The notes under the pieces were generated by a model. That model saw only the letters and a program-made list of their open reading frames with translations. It did no database searches and had not been told where the DNA came from. Below, piece by piece: positions 1 to 6,069 of a DNA stretch of 17,054 nt (within the stretch, counting starts at the first letter, position 1; each line of letters starts with the position of its first letter). A program made the translations under genes and the position numbers. Source of the stretch: JAWLFI01 sp041685645 (lineage in GTDB: Bacteria > Bacteroidota > Bacteroidia > Chitinophagales > Saprospiraceae); assembly GCA_041685645.1 (NCBI GenBank), contig JAWLFI010000036.1, positions 1-17,054 on the forward strand, read 5' to 3'.

Positions 1-11
1 TCGAAGCGCGC

Positions 12-137
12 TTTGCGTTAGGGATAGGAAGGGCGCGACTGAAGGGAGCGGTCCCGAGGATCGCCGCAGGCGATCTCGAGGACGGAACCCCTGCATAGCC
101 CGACCGCCCGAGCCGACAGGCGAGGGCGGGAACGCCC
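12..137 (+). ncRNA. Structured GC-rich intergenic element (putative RNA or repeat)
   Basis: A GC-rich block unlike the AT-rich DNA that follows it. It opens with GCGTTAGGGATAG (15-27) and can fold as a closed three-way junction. The outer stem pairs GGGCG (31-35) with CGCCC (133-137). Hairpin 1 (44-90) pairs GGG 44-46 with CCC 88-90, GTCC 51-54 with GGAC 80-83, CGA 55-57 with TCG 76-78, and GATCGCC 59-65 with GGCGATC 69-75, closed by a GCA loop. Hairpin 2 (104-129) pairs CCGCCC with GGGCGG, has a tandem GA/GA internal loop (110-111 with 122-123), then GCC 112-114 with GGC 119-121 around a GACA loop. From memory, elements with the same GCGTTAGGGAT start and ACGCCC end recur between genes in many Bacteroidota. 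I know no established function. The plus orientation is taken from that consensus. No open reading frame was found in it. Confidence 0.6.
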
Positions 138-146
138 AAATCATAT

Positions 147-166
147 AAAGATAAATTATTATCTTT
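147..166. other. AT-rich inverted repeat in the porX upstream region
   Basis: AAAGATAA (147-154) and TTATCTTT (159-166) form a perfect 8-bp inverted repeat around an ATTA loop. It lies just downstream of the structured element. It could be a weak hairpin or a binding site. It lacks the GC stem and T-run of an intrinsic terminator. The rest of 167-238 contains a 27-base purine-only run at about 213-239 but no promoter match that I would defend. Confidence 0.35.
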
Positions 167-238
167 AACATAAATTTAGCACTGCATAGAACCTGTTGAT
201 TCTGTGAGTTTTAGGAGGAAAAAAGGGGGAGAGGAAGG

Positions 239-295
239 ATGGATTTGAGATCTGTGGGGGAGTGGCATACGAAAGACTTAGTGAAAATCAGTTAA
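239..295 (+). CDS. Possible 18-codon upstream ORF before porX
   Basis: An ATG at 239 follows a purine-rich stretch (AGGAGG at 213-218, GAGGAAGG at 231-238). It opens a frame of 18 codons, product MDLRSVGEWHTKDLVKIS, that stops at TAA 293-295, 13 bases before the porX ATG. Shine-Dalgarno-like sequences are uncommon in Bacteroidota, so this purine tract in front of an ATG is noticeable. It could be a leader ORF that couples translation to porX, or chance. There is no homology evidence and no codon-use test is possible at this length. Confidence 0.2.
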   Translation: MDLRSVGEWHTKDLVKIS

Positions 296-308
296 AACAG
301 TAAAAAAT

Positions 309-1874
309 ATGGAGAATATAAAGATACTTTGGGCGGATGACGAAATTGATATGTTGCGACCGCAACTCGTCTTCCTGGAAAAGAAGGGCTATACGGTGGA
401 GACGGTAACGAATGGGCACGACGCTTTGGAAGAGGTGGAAGGTGGCGACTACGATGTGGTATTTTTAGATGAGAGCATGCCGGGAATGACGGGGCTGGAG
501 ACCCTGGAGGCCCTGAAAAAAGTGCAGCCGCACTTGCCGGTGGTGATGATAACCAAGAATGAGGCGGAGGATATTATGGAGGATGCGATAGGAGCCCAGA
601 TCAGCGATTATTTAATCAAGCCGGTGAATCCAAACCAAATCTTGCTTTCGCTAAAGAAAATTATAGATCAAAAGCAGCTGGTACGGGATAAGACGAGCAC
701 GGACTATCAGCAGGAGTTTCGCAATATTTTGATGGAAATCAATAGTGGATTGGATTACGATGGATGGGTGAAGATTTATAGAAAAATAATCGACTGGGAG
801 CTGAAAATCGATGCATCCAAGAGTACGGAAATGCGCGAGATTCTCGATATGCAAAAGCGGGAGGCGAACACAGAATTTTCTAAATTTATACTAGCGGAAT
901 ACAAGGGCTGGATACAAAGTAAAGGAGAAGTGGGCCCGGTGCTCTCTAATGATCTAATGCGGAAAAAAGTGTTTCCTCAGATGGACGATGATAGGCCGAC
1001 ACTCCTACTCGTTTTGGATAATTGTCGCTATGATCAGTGGAAGACCATAGAGCCTGTTTTCTCTGAATTATTTTCCGTAGAAAGCGAGGATTATTTTTAC
1101 AGCATTTTGCCAACCAGTACTCAGTATTCTCGGAATGCAATTTTTTCCGGTCTAATGCCATTGGAAATTCAGAAACGGTTTCCGGATAACTGGCTGAATG
1201 ATAATGAGAAAGGCGGAAAAAATAATAGTGAGGATGTGTTTTTGGCCGATTTGATCGAGCGGACTTTTCGCAAACCAATCAAGCACGATTATGCGAAAGT
1301 GACTACTAATGAGAAGGCGAAACACGTTCAAGATAATATTTTGAATTATCTCAACAATGACCTAACGGTTATCGTGTATAATTTCATTGACTTTTTATCT
1401 CATGCCCGAACTGAGATGGAGGTATTGAAGGAGTTAGCCGGTGACGAATCAGCCTATCGGTCGCTAACAAAATCGTGGTTTGAGCATTCCCCGCTTTATG
1501 AGGCTTTGGAGCGAGCAGCTGAGCGAGATATGCAGCTCATCGTTACGACAGATCACGGAACGATTCGGGTGGGGACGCCATCGCGAGTGGTGGGTGATCG
1601 TGAGACGACGCCCAATTTGCGCTACAAGGTCGGCAAGAACATGAAGTATGAGAAAAAAGATGTGTTGGAAGTGAGAAATCCCGAAAAGCTCTTATTGCCC
1701 AGTCCCAATATCAGTTCTACATTTATTTTTGCAACAGAGGACAAGTACTTTTTGTATCCCAACAACTACAACTATTACAATACCTATTATCGCGACACAT
1801 TTCAACATGGTGGCATCTCACTGGAGGAGATGATTTGTCCGATTATAAAAATGCGGTCTAAGGGCGGTCGATAA
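309..1874 (+). CDS. porX: PorX-like response regulator with PglZ phosphatase domain (T9SS regulator)
   Basis: A 521-residue cytoplasmic two-domain protein. Residues 1-120 are a response-regulator receiver: acidic pair D10/D11, phospho-acceptor D54 in FLDESMPGMTGLE, T82 and K104 (YLIKP). A helical linker follows. Residues about 228-515 form a PglZ/alkaline-phosphatase-like domain with likely metal and catalytic residues D237 (LVLDNCRYDQW), T271 (LPTSTQYSRN), D361 and H365 (NFIDFLSHAR), D415/H416 (TTDHGT) and H500 (FQHGG). In Porphyromonas gingivalis and Flavobacterium, PorX with the kinase PorY controls T9SS, and its PglZ domain acts on phosphodiesters including cyclic oligonucleotides. That function is transferred here by architecture, and no porY lies in the window. 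All key residues appear intact, so the protein is probably active. It is transcribed alone, after the structured element, and ends 2 bp from the convergent neighbour. Confidence 0.93.
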   Translation: MENIKILWADDEIDMLRPQLVFLEKKGYTVETVTNGHDALEEVEGGDYDVVFLDESMPGMTGLETLEALKKVQPHLPVVMITKNEAEDIMEDAIGAQISDYLIKPVNPNQILLSLKKIIDQKQLVRDKTSTDYQQEFRNILMEINSGLDYDGWVKIYRKIIDWELKIDASKSTEMREILDMQKREANTEFSKFILAEYKGWIQSKGEVGPVLSNDLMRKKVFPQMDDDRPTLLLVLDNCRYDQWKTIEPVFSELFSVESEDYFYSILPTSTQYSRNAIFSGLMPLEIQKRFPDNWLNDNEKGGKNNSEDVFLADLIERTFRKPIKHDYAKVTTNEKAKHVQDNILNYLNNDLTVIVYNFIDFLSHARTEMEVLKELAGDESAYRSLTKSWFEHSPLYEALERAAERDMQLIVTTDHGTIRVGTPSRVVGDRETTPNLRYKVGKNMKYEKKDVLEVRNPEKLLLPSPNISSTFIFATEDKYFLYPNNYNYYNTYYRDTFQHGGISLEEMICPIIKMRSKGGR

Positions 1875-1876
1875 GT

Positions 1877-2332
1877 TTATTCTGAAGGTGGATGAAGAAG
1901 TGACTCAGATCGCAAGTGGAATTCAGCCATGAGCGACCTGGAGGGTATAAAGATGATGGATTTGCCGAATTGCACCGGTTTTTTAAATGTGATGGTTCCC
2001 GTGTGAACGAAGAGGAACTTTTTTTCGCGCAGCAACTTTACGTTATGCCATGGGATGCGAAGGGTAGTGAAATAGTTGGAAACATAGAGGAATTTTTCAT
2101 CAAACTCTACGCGTTTTAGGGGGATGAGGGTGAAATATATGACGACGCTACCACTGATGTAAAAGATGAGCACTGCCAATTTAATGCTTTCATCGGCAAA
2201 TATTTGCAGTTGATTGGCAGGTGCCACAAAAAAGGTGAGAACAATTGCACCGTAAAAAACAAACCAAAAGGTGGGAATAAAGACTTTGAGGGTCAGGGTC
2301 CAGTTCGATGAAATGCGTTGGATTTTCTGCAT
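1877..2332 (-). CDS. Small two-helix membrane protein, PH-like cytosolic domain
   Basis: A 151-residue protein of unknown function. Two hydrophobic segments (about 17-38 and 50-70) are followed by a soluble stretch of alternating beta-like segments (about 73-135; LKRVEFDEKFLYVSNYF, then IPWHNVKLLREKKF). This layout is typical of small bacterial membrane proteins with a PH-like fold, though I assign the fold only by appearance. It starts 5 bp after the tatC stop on the same strand, so it is probably the second gene of a tatC operon. Its stop codon lies 2 bp from the convergent porX stop, leaving no space for a separate terminator: any terminator must sit inside a coding region. No catalytic motif is visible. 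Confidence 0.75.
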   Translation of the reverse strand: MQKIQRISSNWTLTLKVFIPTFWFVFYGAIVLTFFVAPANQLQIFADESIKLAVLIFYISGSVVIYFTLIPLKRVEFDEKFLYVSNYFTTLRIPWHNVKLLREKKFLFVHTGTITFKKPVQFGKSIIFIPSRSLMAEFHLRSESLLHPPSE

Positions 2333-2337
2333 AGGTA

Positions 2338-3153
2338 TTACTCTTTAGGCATTTGCTTTCTGGCGATGACAATACTGATTTCATAGAGTATAAAAAGTGG
2401 AATCGCGATCAGAAATTGTGTAATGACATCCGGTGGGGTAATGATGGATGCTGCTATAAATATAATAACGATGGCATGTTTGCGGTACGCTTTCATGAAT
2501 TCGGGAGTAATCAAGCCAATTTTGGCCAAAAAATACACGAGAATAGGGAGTTCGAATACTATTCCTGTGGGGATGGTAAACATCGTCATGTAATTGACAA
2601 ATGACGACAAGGTCGTGGTATTCAGTACATCCGGGCTGACGGAATAAGAGGAGAGGAAAGATACGGCAAAAGGAGAGATAATCAGATAGCCAAAGAGTAC
2701 ACCCATAATAAAGAGCAGGGAACAGATGAATACGATGCCTCCGGCGGCTTGTCTTTCATTTTTATACAATCCGGGTTTGACAAAGCGCCAAAACTCCCAA
2801 AATACGTAGGGAAAAGAAAAAATCAATCCGATCCAAAACGAGGACTTAAGATGCGTGATAAACTGTTCTCCAATGTCTCGTGTTATAATGTCTAACGTGG
2901 TTCCGGGCGTGAGGCAGAGAAACTCTCCAAAGCTACATAGGAATCGATAAGTCAGGAATGAGTCTTTTGTAGGTCCCAGGATGATTCGGTCAAATACAAT
3001 GTCCTTGGCAAAAAACACGCCGATTCCCACCAGGACGATAGCCCCAAGAGACCGGATGATATGCCAACGGAGTTGTTCGAGATGGTCGAGGAAAGACATT
3101 TCCTCTTCTCCATCCGGGGGTAACTTATCTACATCTATTTGATCTAAAGGCAT
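2338..3153 (-). CDS. tatC: Sec-independent protein translocase subunit TatC
   Basis: A 271-residue inner-membrane protein, the signal-peptide receptor of the twin-arginine translocase, which exports folded proteins with TatA. The family signatures are in order: cytoplasmic N-terminal FLDHLEQLR (about 21-29), WEFWRFVKPGLYKNER in the first cytoplasmic loop, FELPILVYFLAKIG in the middle, and SIITPPDVITQ before the last helix. Six membrane helices can be traced. The periplasmic loop after helix 1 is somewhat long and contains three Cys, making the protein slightly longer than the E. coli form (258 residues). No tatA or tatB is in the window, so it is encoded elsewhere. A TACCTTTG -7 box lies 20 bases before the ATG. 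It is co-directional with the downstream 151-residue membrane protein. Confidence 0.95.
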   Translation of the reverse strand: MPLDQIDVDKLPPDGEEEMSFLDHLEQLRWHIIRSLGAIVLVGIGVFFAKDIVFDRIILGPTKDSFLTYRFLCSFGEFLCLTPGTTLDIITRDIGEQFITHLKSSFWIGLIFSFPYVFWEFWRFVKPGLYKNERQAAGGIVFICSLLFIMGVLFGYLIISPFAVSFLSSYSVSPDVLNTTTLSSFVNYMTMFTIPTGIVFELPILVYFLAKIGLITPEFMKAYRKHAIVIIFIAASIITPPDVITQFLIAIPLFILYEISIVIARKQMPKE

Positions 3154-3173
3154 GGCGTTATATTATAGCACTG

Positions 3174-3181
3174 CAAAGGTA
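3174..3181 (-). promoter_or_regulatory. -7 box of the tatC promoter (TACCTTTG)
   Basis: On the minus strand this reads TACCTTTG, a full match to the Bacteroidota -7 consensus TAnnTTTG, and it ends 20 bases before the tatC ATG. No clear -33 TTG/TTTG is seen at 17-23 bases upstream, so the assignment rests on the -7 box and its position. Confidence 0.5.
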
Positions 3182-3203
3182 AGAAGCCACGCGATTAATT
3201 GTT

Positions 3204-3211
3204 TACATTTG
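3204..3211 (+). promoter_or_regulatory. -7 box of the antiporter promoter (TACATTTG)
   Basis: TACATTTG is a full match to TAnnTTTG and ends 20 bases before the ATG at 3232. The expected -33 region (about 3181-3184) shows no TTTG, and it falls on the tatC -7 box on the other strand. The two divergent promoters would therefore overlap. Confidence 0.5.
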
Positions 3212-3231
3212 TCTAAAATATAAGTAACGGA

Positions 3232-4173
3232 ATGGTTGTTTTTCTTTATTTATTGCTTTTAGGTGGAGCCTTATCCGCTTTGATCATAGGGTCCGATTGG
3301 TTTGTTGAGTCGTCGGAGAAAGTGGGGATCAAACTGGGGATTAGTTCTTATGTGGTAGGCGTCACGATTGTAGCTTTGGGTACTTCACTACCCGAGTTGG
3401 CATCGTCCATTACAGCCATTTTAAAGGAAGAGTCATCTATCGTAACGGGAAATGTAATCGGTTCAAACATAACCAATATTTTACTTGTTTTAGGTGTTGT
3501 TGCAGTGTTTCAGCGCACCATCACCTTTGATACCAAGGTGGTCAATGTAGATTTACCTATTCTAAGTATGTCGGCCTTTTTGGCAGTTTTTGTATTGATG
3601 GATGAAAATTATTCACCCATTGAGGGGGCCTTATTGATCATTGCTTTTGGACTCTTCCTGACCAATACTTTTCGCTCTCAAATTGTAATGCCGGAGATAA
3701 ATACAAAGTTGCGTAAAGAGCCGCTCAGGCTTAAGACCCTATTATTTTTTATTTTGGGTGCGGTATTCGTTTATTTTGGGTCAGAGTATACGATCGTTAG
3801 CATCTCTCAACTCTCTTTACTATTGTCAGTCAATTCAGACTTTATCGCGTTGACCATATTGGCGCTGGGTACTTCATTGCCCGAGTTAGTTGTGAGTTTA
3901 CAAGCTGCCAAAAGAGGCAATACGGGAATTGCGGTGGGAAATGTGATTGGTTCTAATATTTTCAACACCTTCGGCGTTTTAGGAATAAGTCGTTTATTTG
4001 GAGTCATTGAAATACCTGCGAATATCAGTGAATTTGGGATTTATTACGCTCTGGCCGTCACTTTGATTTTAGTCATTATGACCCGCTCGAAGCGAATTAC
4101 CAGATTTGAGGGAGGAATGCTACTTCTTTTATATTTGTATTACATCGTAGAATTATCTCAAAATTTATTTTAG
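3232..4173 (+). CDS. CaCA-family calcium/sodium antiporter (YrbG-like)
   Basis: A 313-residue integral membrane protein with about ten helices and the two inverted alpha repeats that define the Ca2+:cation antiporter family. Repeat 1 has GTSLPEL (50-56) and GNVIGSN (73-79); repeat 2 has GTSLPEL (213-219) and GNVIGSN (236-242). E55 and E218 are the expected ion-binding glutamates. The length fits the bacterial YrbG/K+-dependent exchanger-like group. The likely role is exchange of Ca2+ for Na+ across the inner membrane; ion specificity cannot be read from the sequence. It is first of a plus-strand group: YbaB starts 16 bp after its stop. Confidence 0.93.
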   Translation: MVVFLYLLLLGGALSALIIGSDWFVESSEKVGIKLGISSYVVGVTIVALGTSLPELASSITAILKEESSIVTGNVIGSNITNILLVLGVVAVFQRTITFDTKVVNVDLPILSMSAFLAVFVLMDENYSPIEGALLIIAFGLFLTNTFRSQIVMPEINTKLRKEPLRLKTLLFFILGAVFVYFGSEYTIVSISQLSLLLSVNSDFIALTILALGTSLPELVVSLQAAKRGNTGIAVGNVIGSNIFNTFGVLGISRLFGVIEIPANISEFGIYYALAVTLILVIMTRSKRITRFEGGMLLLLYLYYIVELSQNLF

Positions 4174-4189
4174 ACCAAAACAAAGTAGA

Positions 4190-4477
4190 ATGTTTGGAAA
4201 CATGGAATTTTTGAAGGAGCAACAAGAGAAATTGGAGAAGAAATTAAAGGAAGAGCGCATTTCCGCAGATGCGGGAGGTGGACAGGTAGTGGTAATTGCC
4301 AATGGAAAAGGAGAGTTGCAGGACATTACCATCGCACCCTCGCTTTTGGAAAAAGGGGATAGCGAAGAGGTAGAAGACTTGGTATTGTTAGCGGTAAACG
4401 ACGTGTTTAAGAGAGCCATGGATTTACAGGCTTCAGAATCACAGGATTTACTTTCAGGCTTGTTGCCTGGAATGTAA
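4190..4477 (+). CDS. YbaB/EbfC family nucleoid-associated protein
   Basis: A 95-residue protein of the YbaB/EbfC family, small dimeric DNA-binding proteins of the nucleoid. It has a highly charged N-terminal helix (about 5-24, LKEQQEKLEKKLKEE), then the family beta-strand core ADAGGGQVVVIANGKGELQDITI (written here as the stretch 26-48), a second helical part, and a C-terminal LLPGM. Length matches the family (about 100). An internal ATG at 4202 is an alternative start; the first gives the more usual MFGNM-type N-terminus. It lies 16 bp after the antiporter and 22 bp before the LamG gene, so it is probably co-transcribed with both. It is not next to dnaX or recR, its frequent neighbours in other phyla. 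Confidence 0.88.
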   Translation: MFGNMEFLKEQQEKLEKKLKEERISADAGGGQVVVIANGKGELQDITIAPSLLEKGDSEEVEDLVLLAVNDVFKRAMDLQASESQDLLSGLLPGM

Positions 4478-4499
4478 TTGAAAGATCAAAGAAATATAT

Positions 4500-5702
4500 A
4501 TGAACATCAAAGTATTATTGCTCTTATTTGTAACGGGGTATTTGAGTGCACAGCCAGAGGCCGAGCCCATTGTGCATTATAGTTTTGAAGGGGGAAGCGT
4601 AGAGGATGTTGGGATAGCTGGTCGAGATGGCATTGTGTCCGGCTCGCCGGAAGTGCGATGTGGAATTATCGGAGATGCGCTGGCTCTGGATGGGGAGGAT
4701 GACTTTATCCGTTTTCCGGATAACTTTTCTACAATTTTTGCTCAAAACTTTACTTTTAGCTTCTATTTTAAACCTGAAGGTGGCTCTGGCGAGCAGCAAT
4801 TGTTTTCGTATACGGATGCATGCAATGATGCCCTGCAATTTGAGATCACTTATTCTCCGGGCACAAATAACCTGAGGGTAGAATACGGGGAGAACAATTC
4901 CGATCGCATCGTATTGGAGGCGGAATTAGATCCCAATCGCTGTTGGTATCATATCGTATTGATAAGGGATGGCCGCCGCCAGTCCCTGCGCGTTGACAAT
5001 AAGATTATAGATGAAGCGGCCAATCTCATCCGTATTGATTTTAATAATCCCGGGACTTTCTCTATAGCAGACGGACCTTGTGTGGGCAGTTTATTCAATC
5101 GATTTCGAGGTGTGATTGACGAGGTACAGATATTCAATGAAGTGTTGGGGACGCTGGATTTAGATGCTCTATACCTTGCTCCAGAGTCTATTTTGACTCC
5201 GGACACTTTGTTGTATTTAGGCGGGGATGTGAATCTTCGCGTGGCTCCCGGCTGTTCTGATTCTTTTGAGTGGTTTCCGACTGAGGGCCTCAGCAATCCA
5301 GATATCGCGGAACCTGTGGCACGTCCAGATACCACCACCACCTATACTTTGCGTTTTACGGATGCAGGATGCTCTACAACGGACCAAGTCCAAGTTTTAG
5401 TCGTAGATCCCGATGATGTTGGCTGTGAGAAACTGGCTATGGCCAATGGATTCACCCCAAATAATGATGGTATCAATGATGAGTTTGGATTGGCGAATCC
5501 CTTCGTGATAGATGAGCTGATTTCTTTGCGTATTTTTGATCAGAGCGGAGGCTTGATGTTTGAAACCAGCGAAGCACAGGGAACCTGGGATGGGAGTTAT
5601 AAGGGCCAGCCCGTTAATTCGGGAACTTATTTGTTTCAGATCACTTATCTCTGTTCCGGAGAGGAGAAAGTACAGCAGGGGACAGTGGTTGTATTGCGAT
5701 GA
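4500..5702 (+). CDS. Secreted LamG-domain protein with gliding-type T9SS C-terminal domain
   Basis: A 400-residue predicted extracellular protein. A short signal peptide (about 1-17, MNIKVLLLLFVTGYLSA) precedes Q18. Residues about 24-220 form a LamG/concanavalin-like jelly-roll: IVHYSFEGGSVEDVG, LALDGEDDFIRFPD, FTFSFYFKPE, WYHIVLIRDG and GVIDEVQIFNEVL are characteristic strands. Residues about 230-302 resemble a PKD/Ig-like module (WFPTEGLSNPDIAEPVARP, TTYTLRFTDAGC). The end (about 313-400) is the gliding motility-associated C-terminal domain, with ANGFTPNNDGINDEF, LRIFDQSGG and TWDGSYKGQPVNSGTYLF; this domain directs type IX secretion and surface attachment. A carbohydrate- or protein-binding surface role is inferred from LamG; no catalytic residues are seen. 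It starts 22 bp after ybaB with no Shine-Dalgarno, and converges on the giant SprB-repeat gene. Confidence 0.9.
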   Translation: MNIKVLLLLFVTGYLSAQPEAEPIVHYSFEGGSVEDVGIAGRDGIVSGSPEVRCGIIGDALALDGEDDFIRFPDNFSTIFAQNFTFSFYFKPEGGSGEQQLFSYTDACNDALQFEITYSPGTNNLRVEYGENNSDRIVLEAELDPNRCWYHIVLIRDGRRQSLRVDNKIIDEAANLIRIDFNNPGTFSIADGPCVGSLFNRFRGVIDEVQIFNEVLGTLDLDALYLAPESILTPDTLLYLGGDVNLRVAPGCSDSFEWFPTEGLSNPDIAEPVARPDTTTTYTLRFTDAGCSTTDQVQVLVVDPDDVGCEKLAMANGFTPNNDGINDEFGLANPFVIDELISLRIFDQSGGLMFETSEAQGTWDGSYKGQPVNSGTYLFQITYLCSGEEKVQQGTVVVLR

Positions 5703-5772
5703 ATTCGCAGTATTCTATCACTTCCACTCCAAGCTTGGTTCCTTTTCGGATTTATAATATTTCTTCAGTTTG
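5703..5772. other. Convergent intergenic spacer
   Basis: Seventy bases separate two convergent stop codons. It holds a perfect 10-bp palindrome (CCAAGCTTGG, 5729-5738) followed by TTCCTTTT on the plus strand. A stem this short, with no loop room, is not a convincing terminator. I find no other structure here. Confidence 0.3.
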
Positions 5773-6069
5773 TCAATTGCCCGATGTGGAAGTAATAGCT
5801 ACATCTCCGCGATAAGTAATGATTCTACCATCTAAGAACAGAATTTCTGCCTTGTAAGCATAGACTCCAAGTCCCACCTGACGGCCTTTTGCAGAACCAT
5901 CCCATCCCGGAGATCCCTCTCCTGAAGGTTCTAGATTGCGTCCCTCCCAAAGTAAGTTACCCCAGCGGTCAAAAATTTGAAAACTATTGATCTGACTCAC
6001 TCCCGGACCGGAATAAACTCTGAAGACATCATTGATCCCGTTTCCATCGGGAGAAAAGGCATTGGGAAT
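5773..6069 (-). other. T9SS gliding-type C-terminal sorting domain (region of the giant protein)
   Basis: Encodes residues about 1436-1533. The motif pattern NAFSPDGNGINDVF, then FDRWGNLLWEG, then WDGSAKGRQ, GVYAYK and a final short strand pair matches the gliding motility-associated C-terminal domain found on secreted proteins of Bacteroidota. The protein upstream in the same block ends in a different (type A) sorting domain. Confidence 0.88.

Noticed and set aside
946..1278. 110-codon open frame on the minus strand
   Set aside because: Antisense to the PglZ domain of porX, with no recognisable features or promoter.
4949..5341. 130-codon open frame on the minus strand
   Set aside because: It lies fully within the LamG-domain gene in antisense. 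The LamG protein has clear domains in the other frame.
5729..5738. Palindrome CCAAGCTTGG as a bidirectional terminator
   Set aside because: With room for a loop the stem is only about three base pairs, and it lacks a proper T-run on the minus strand.
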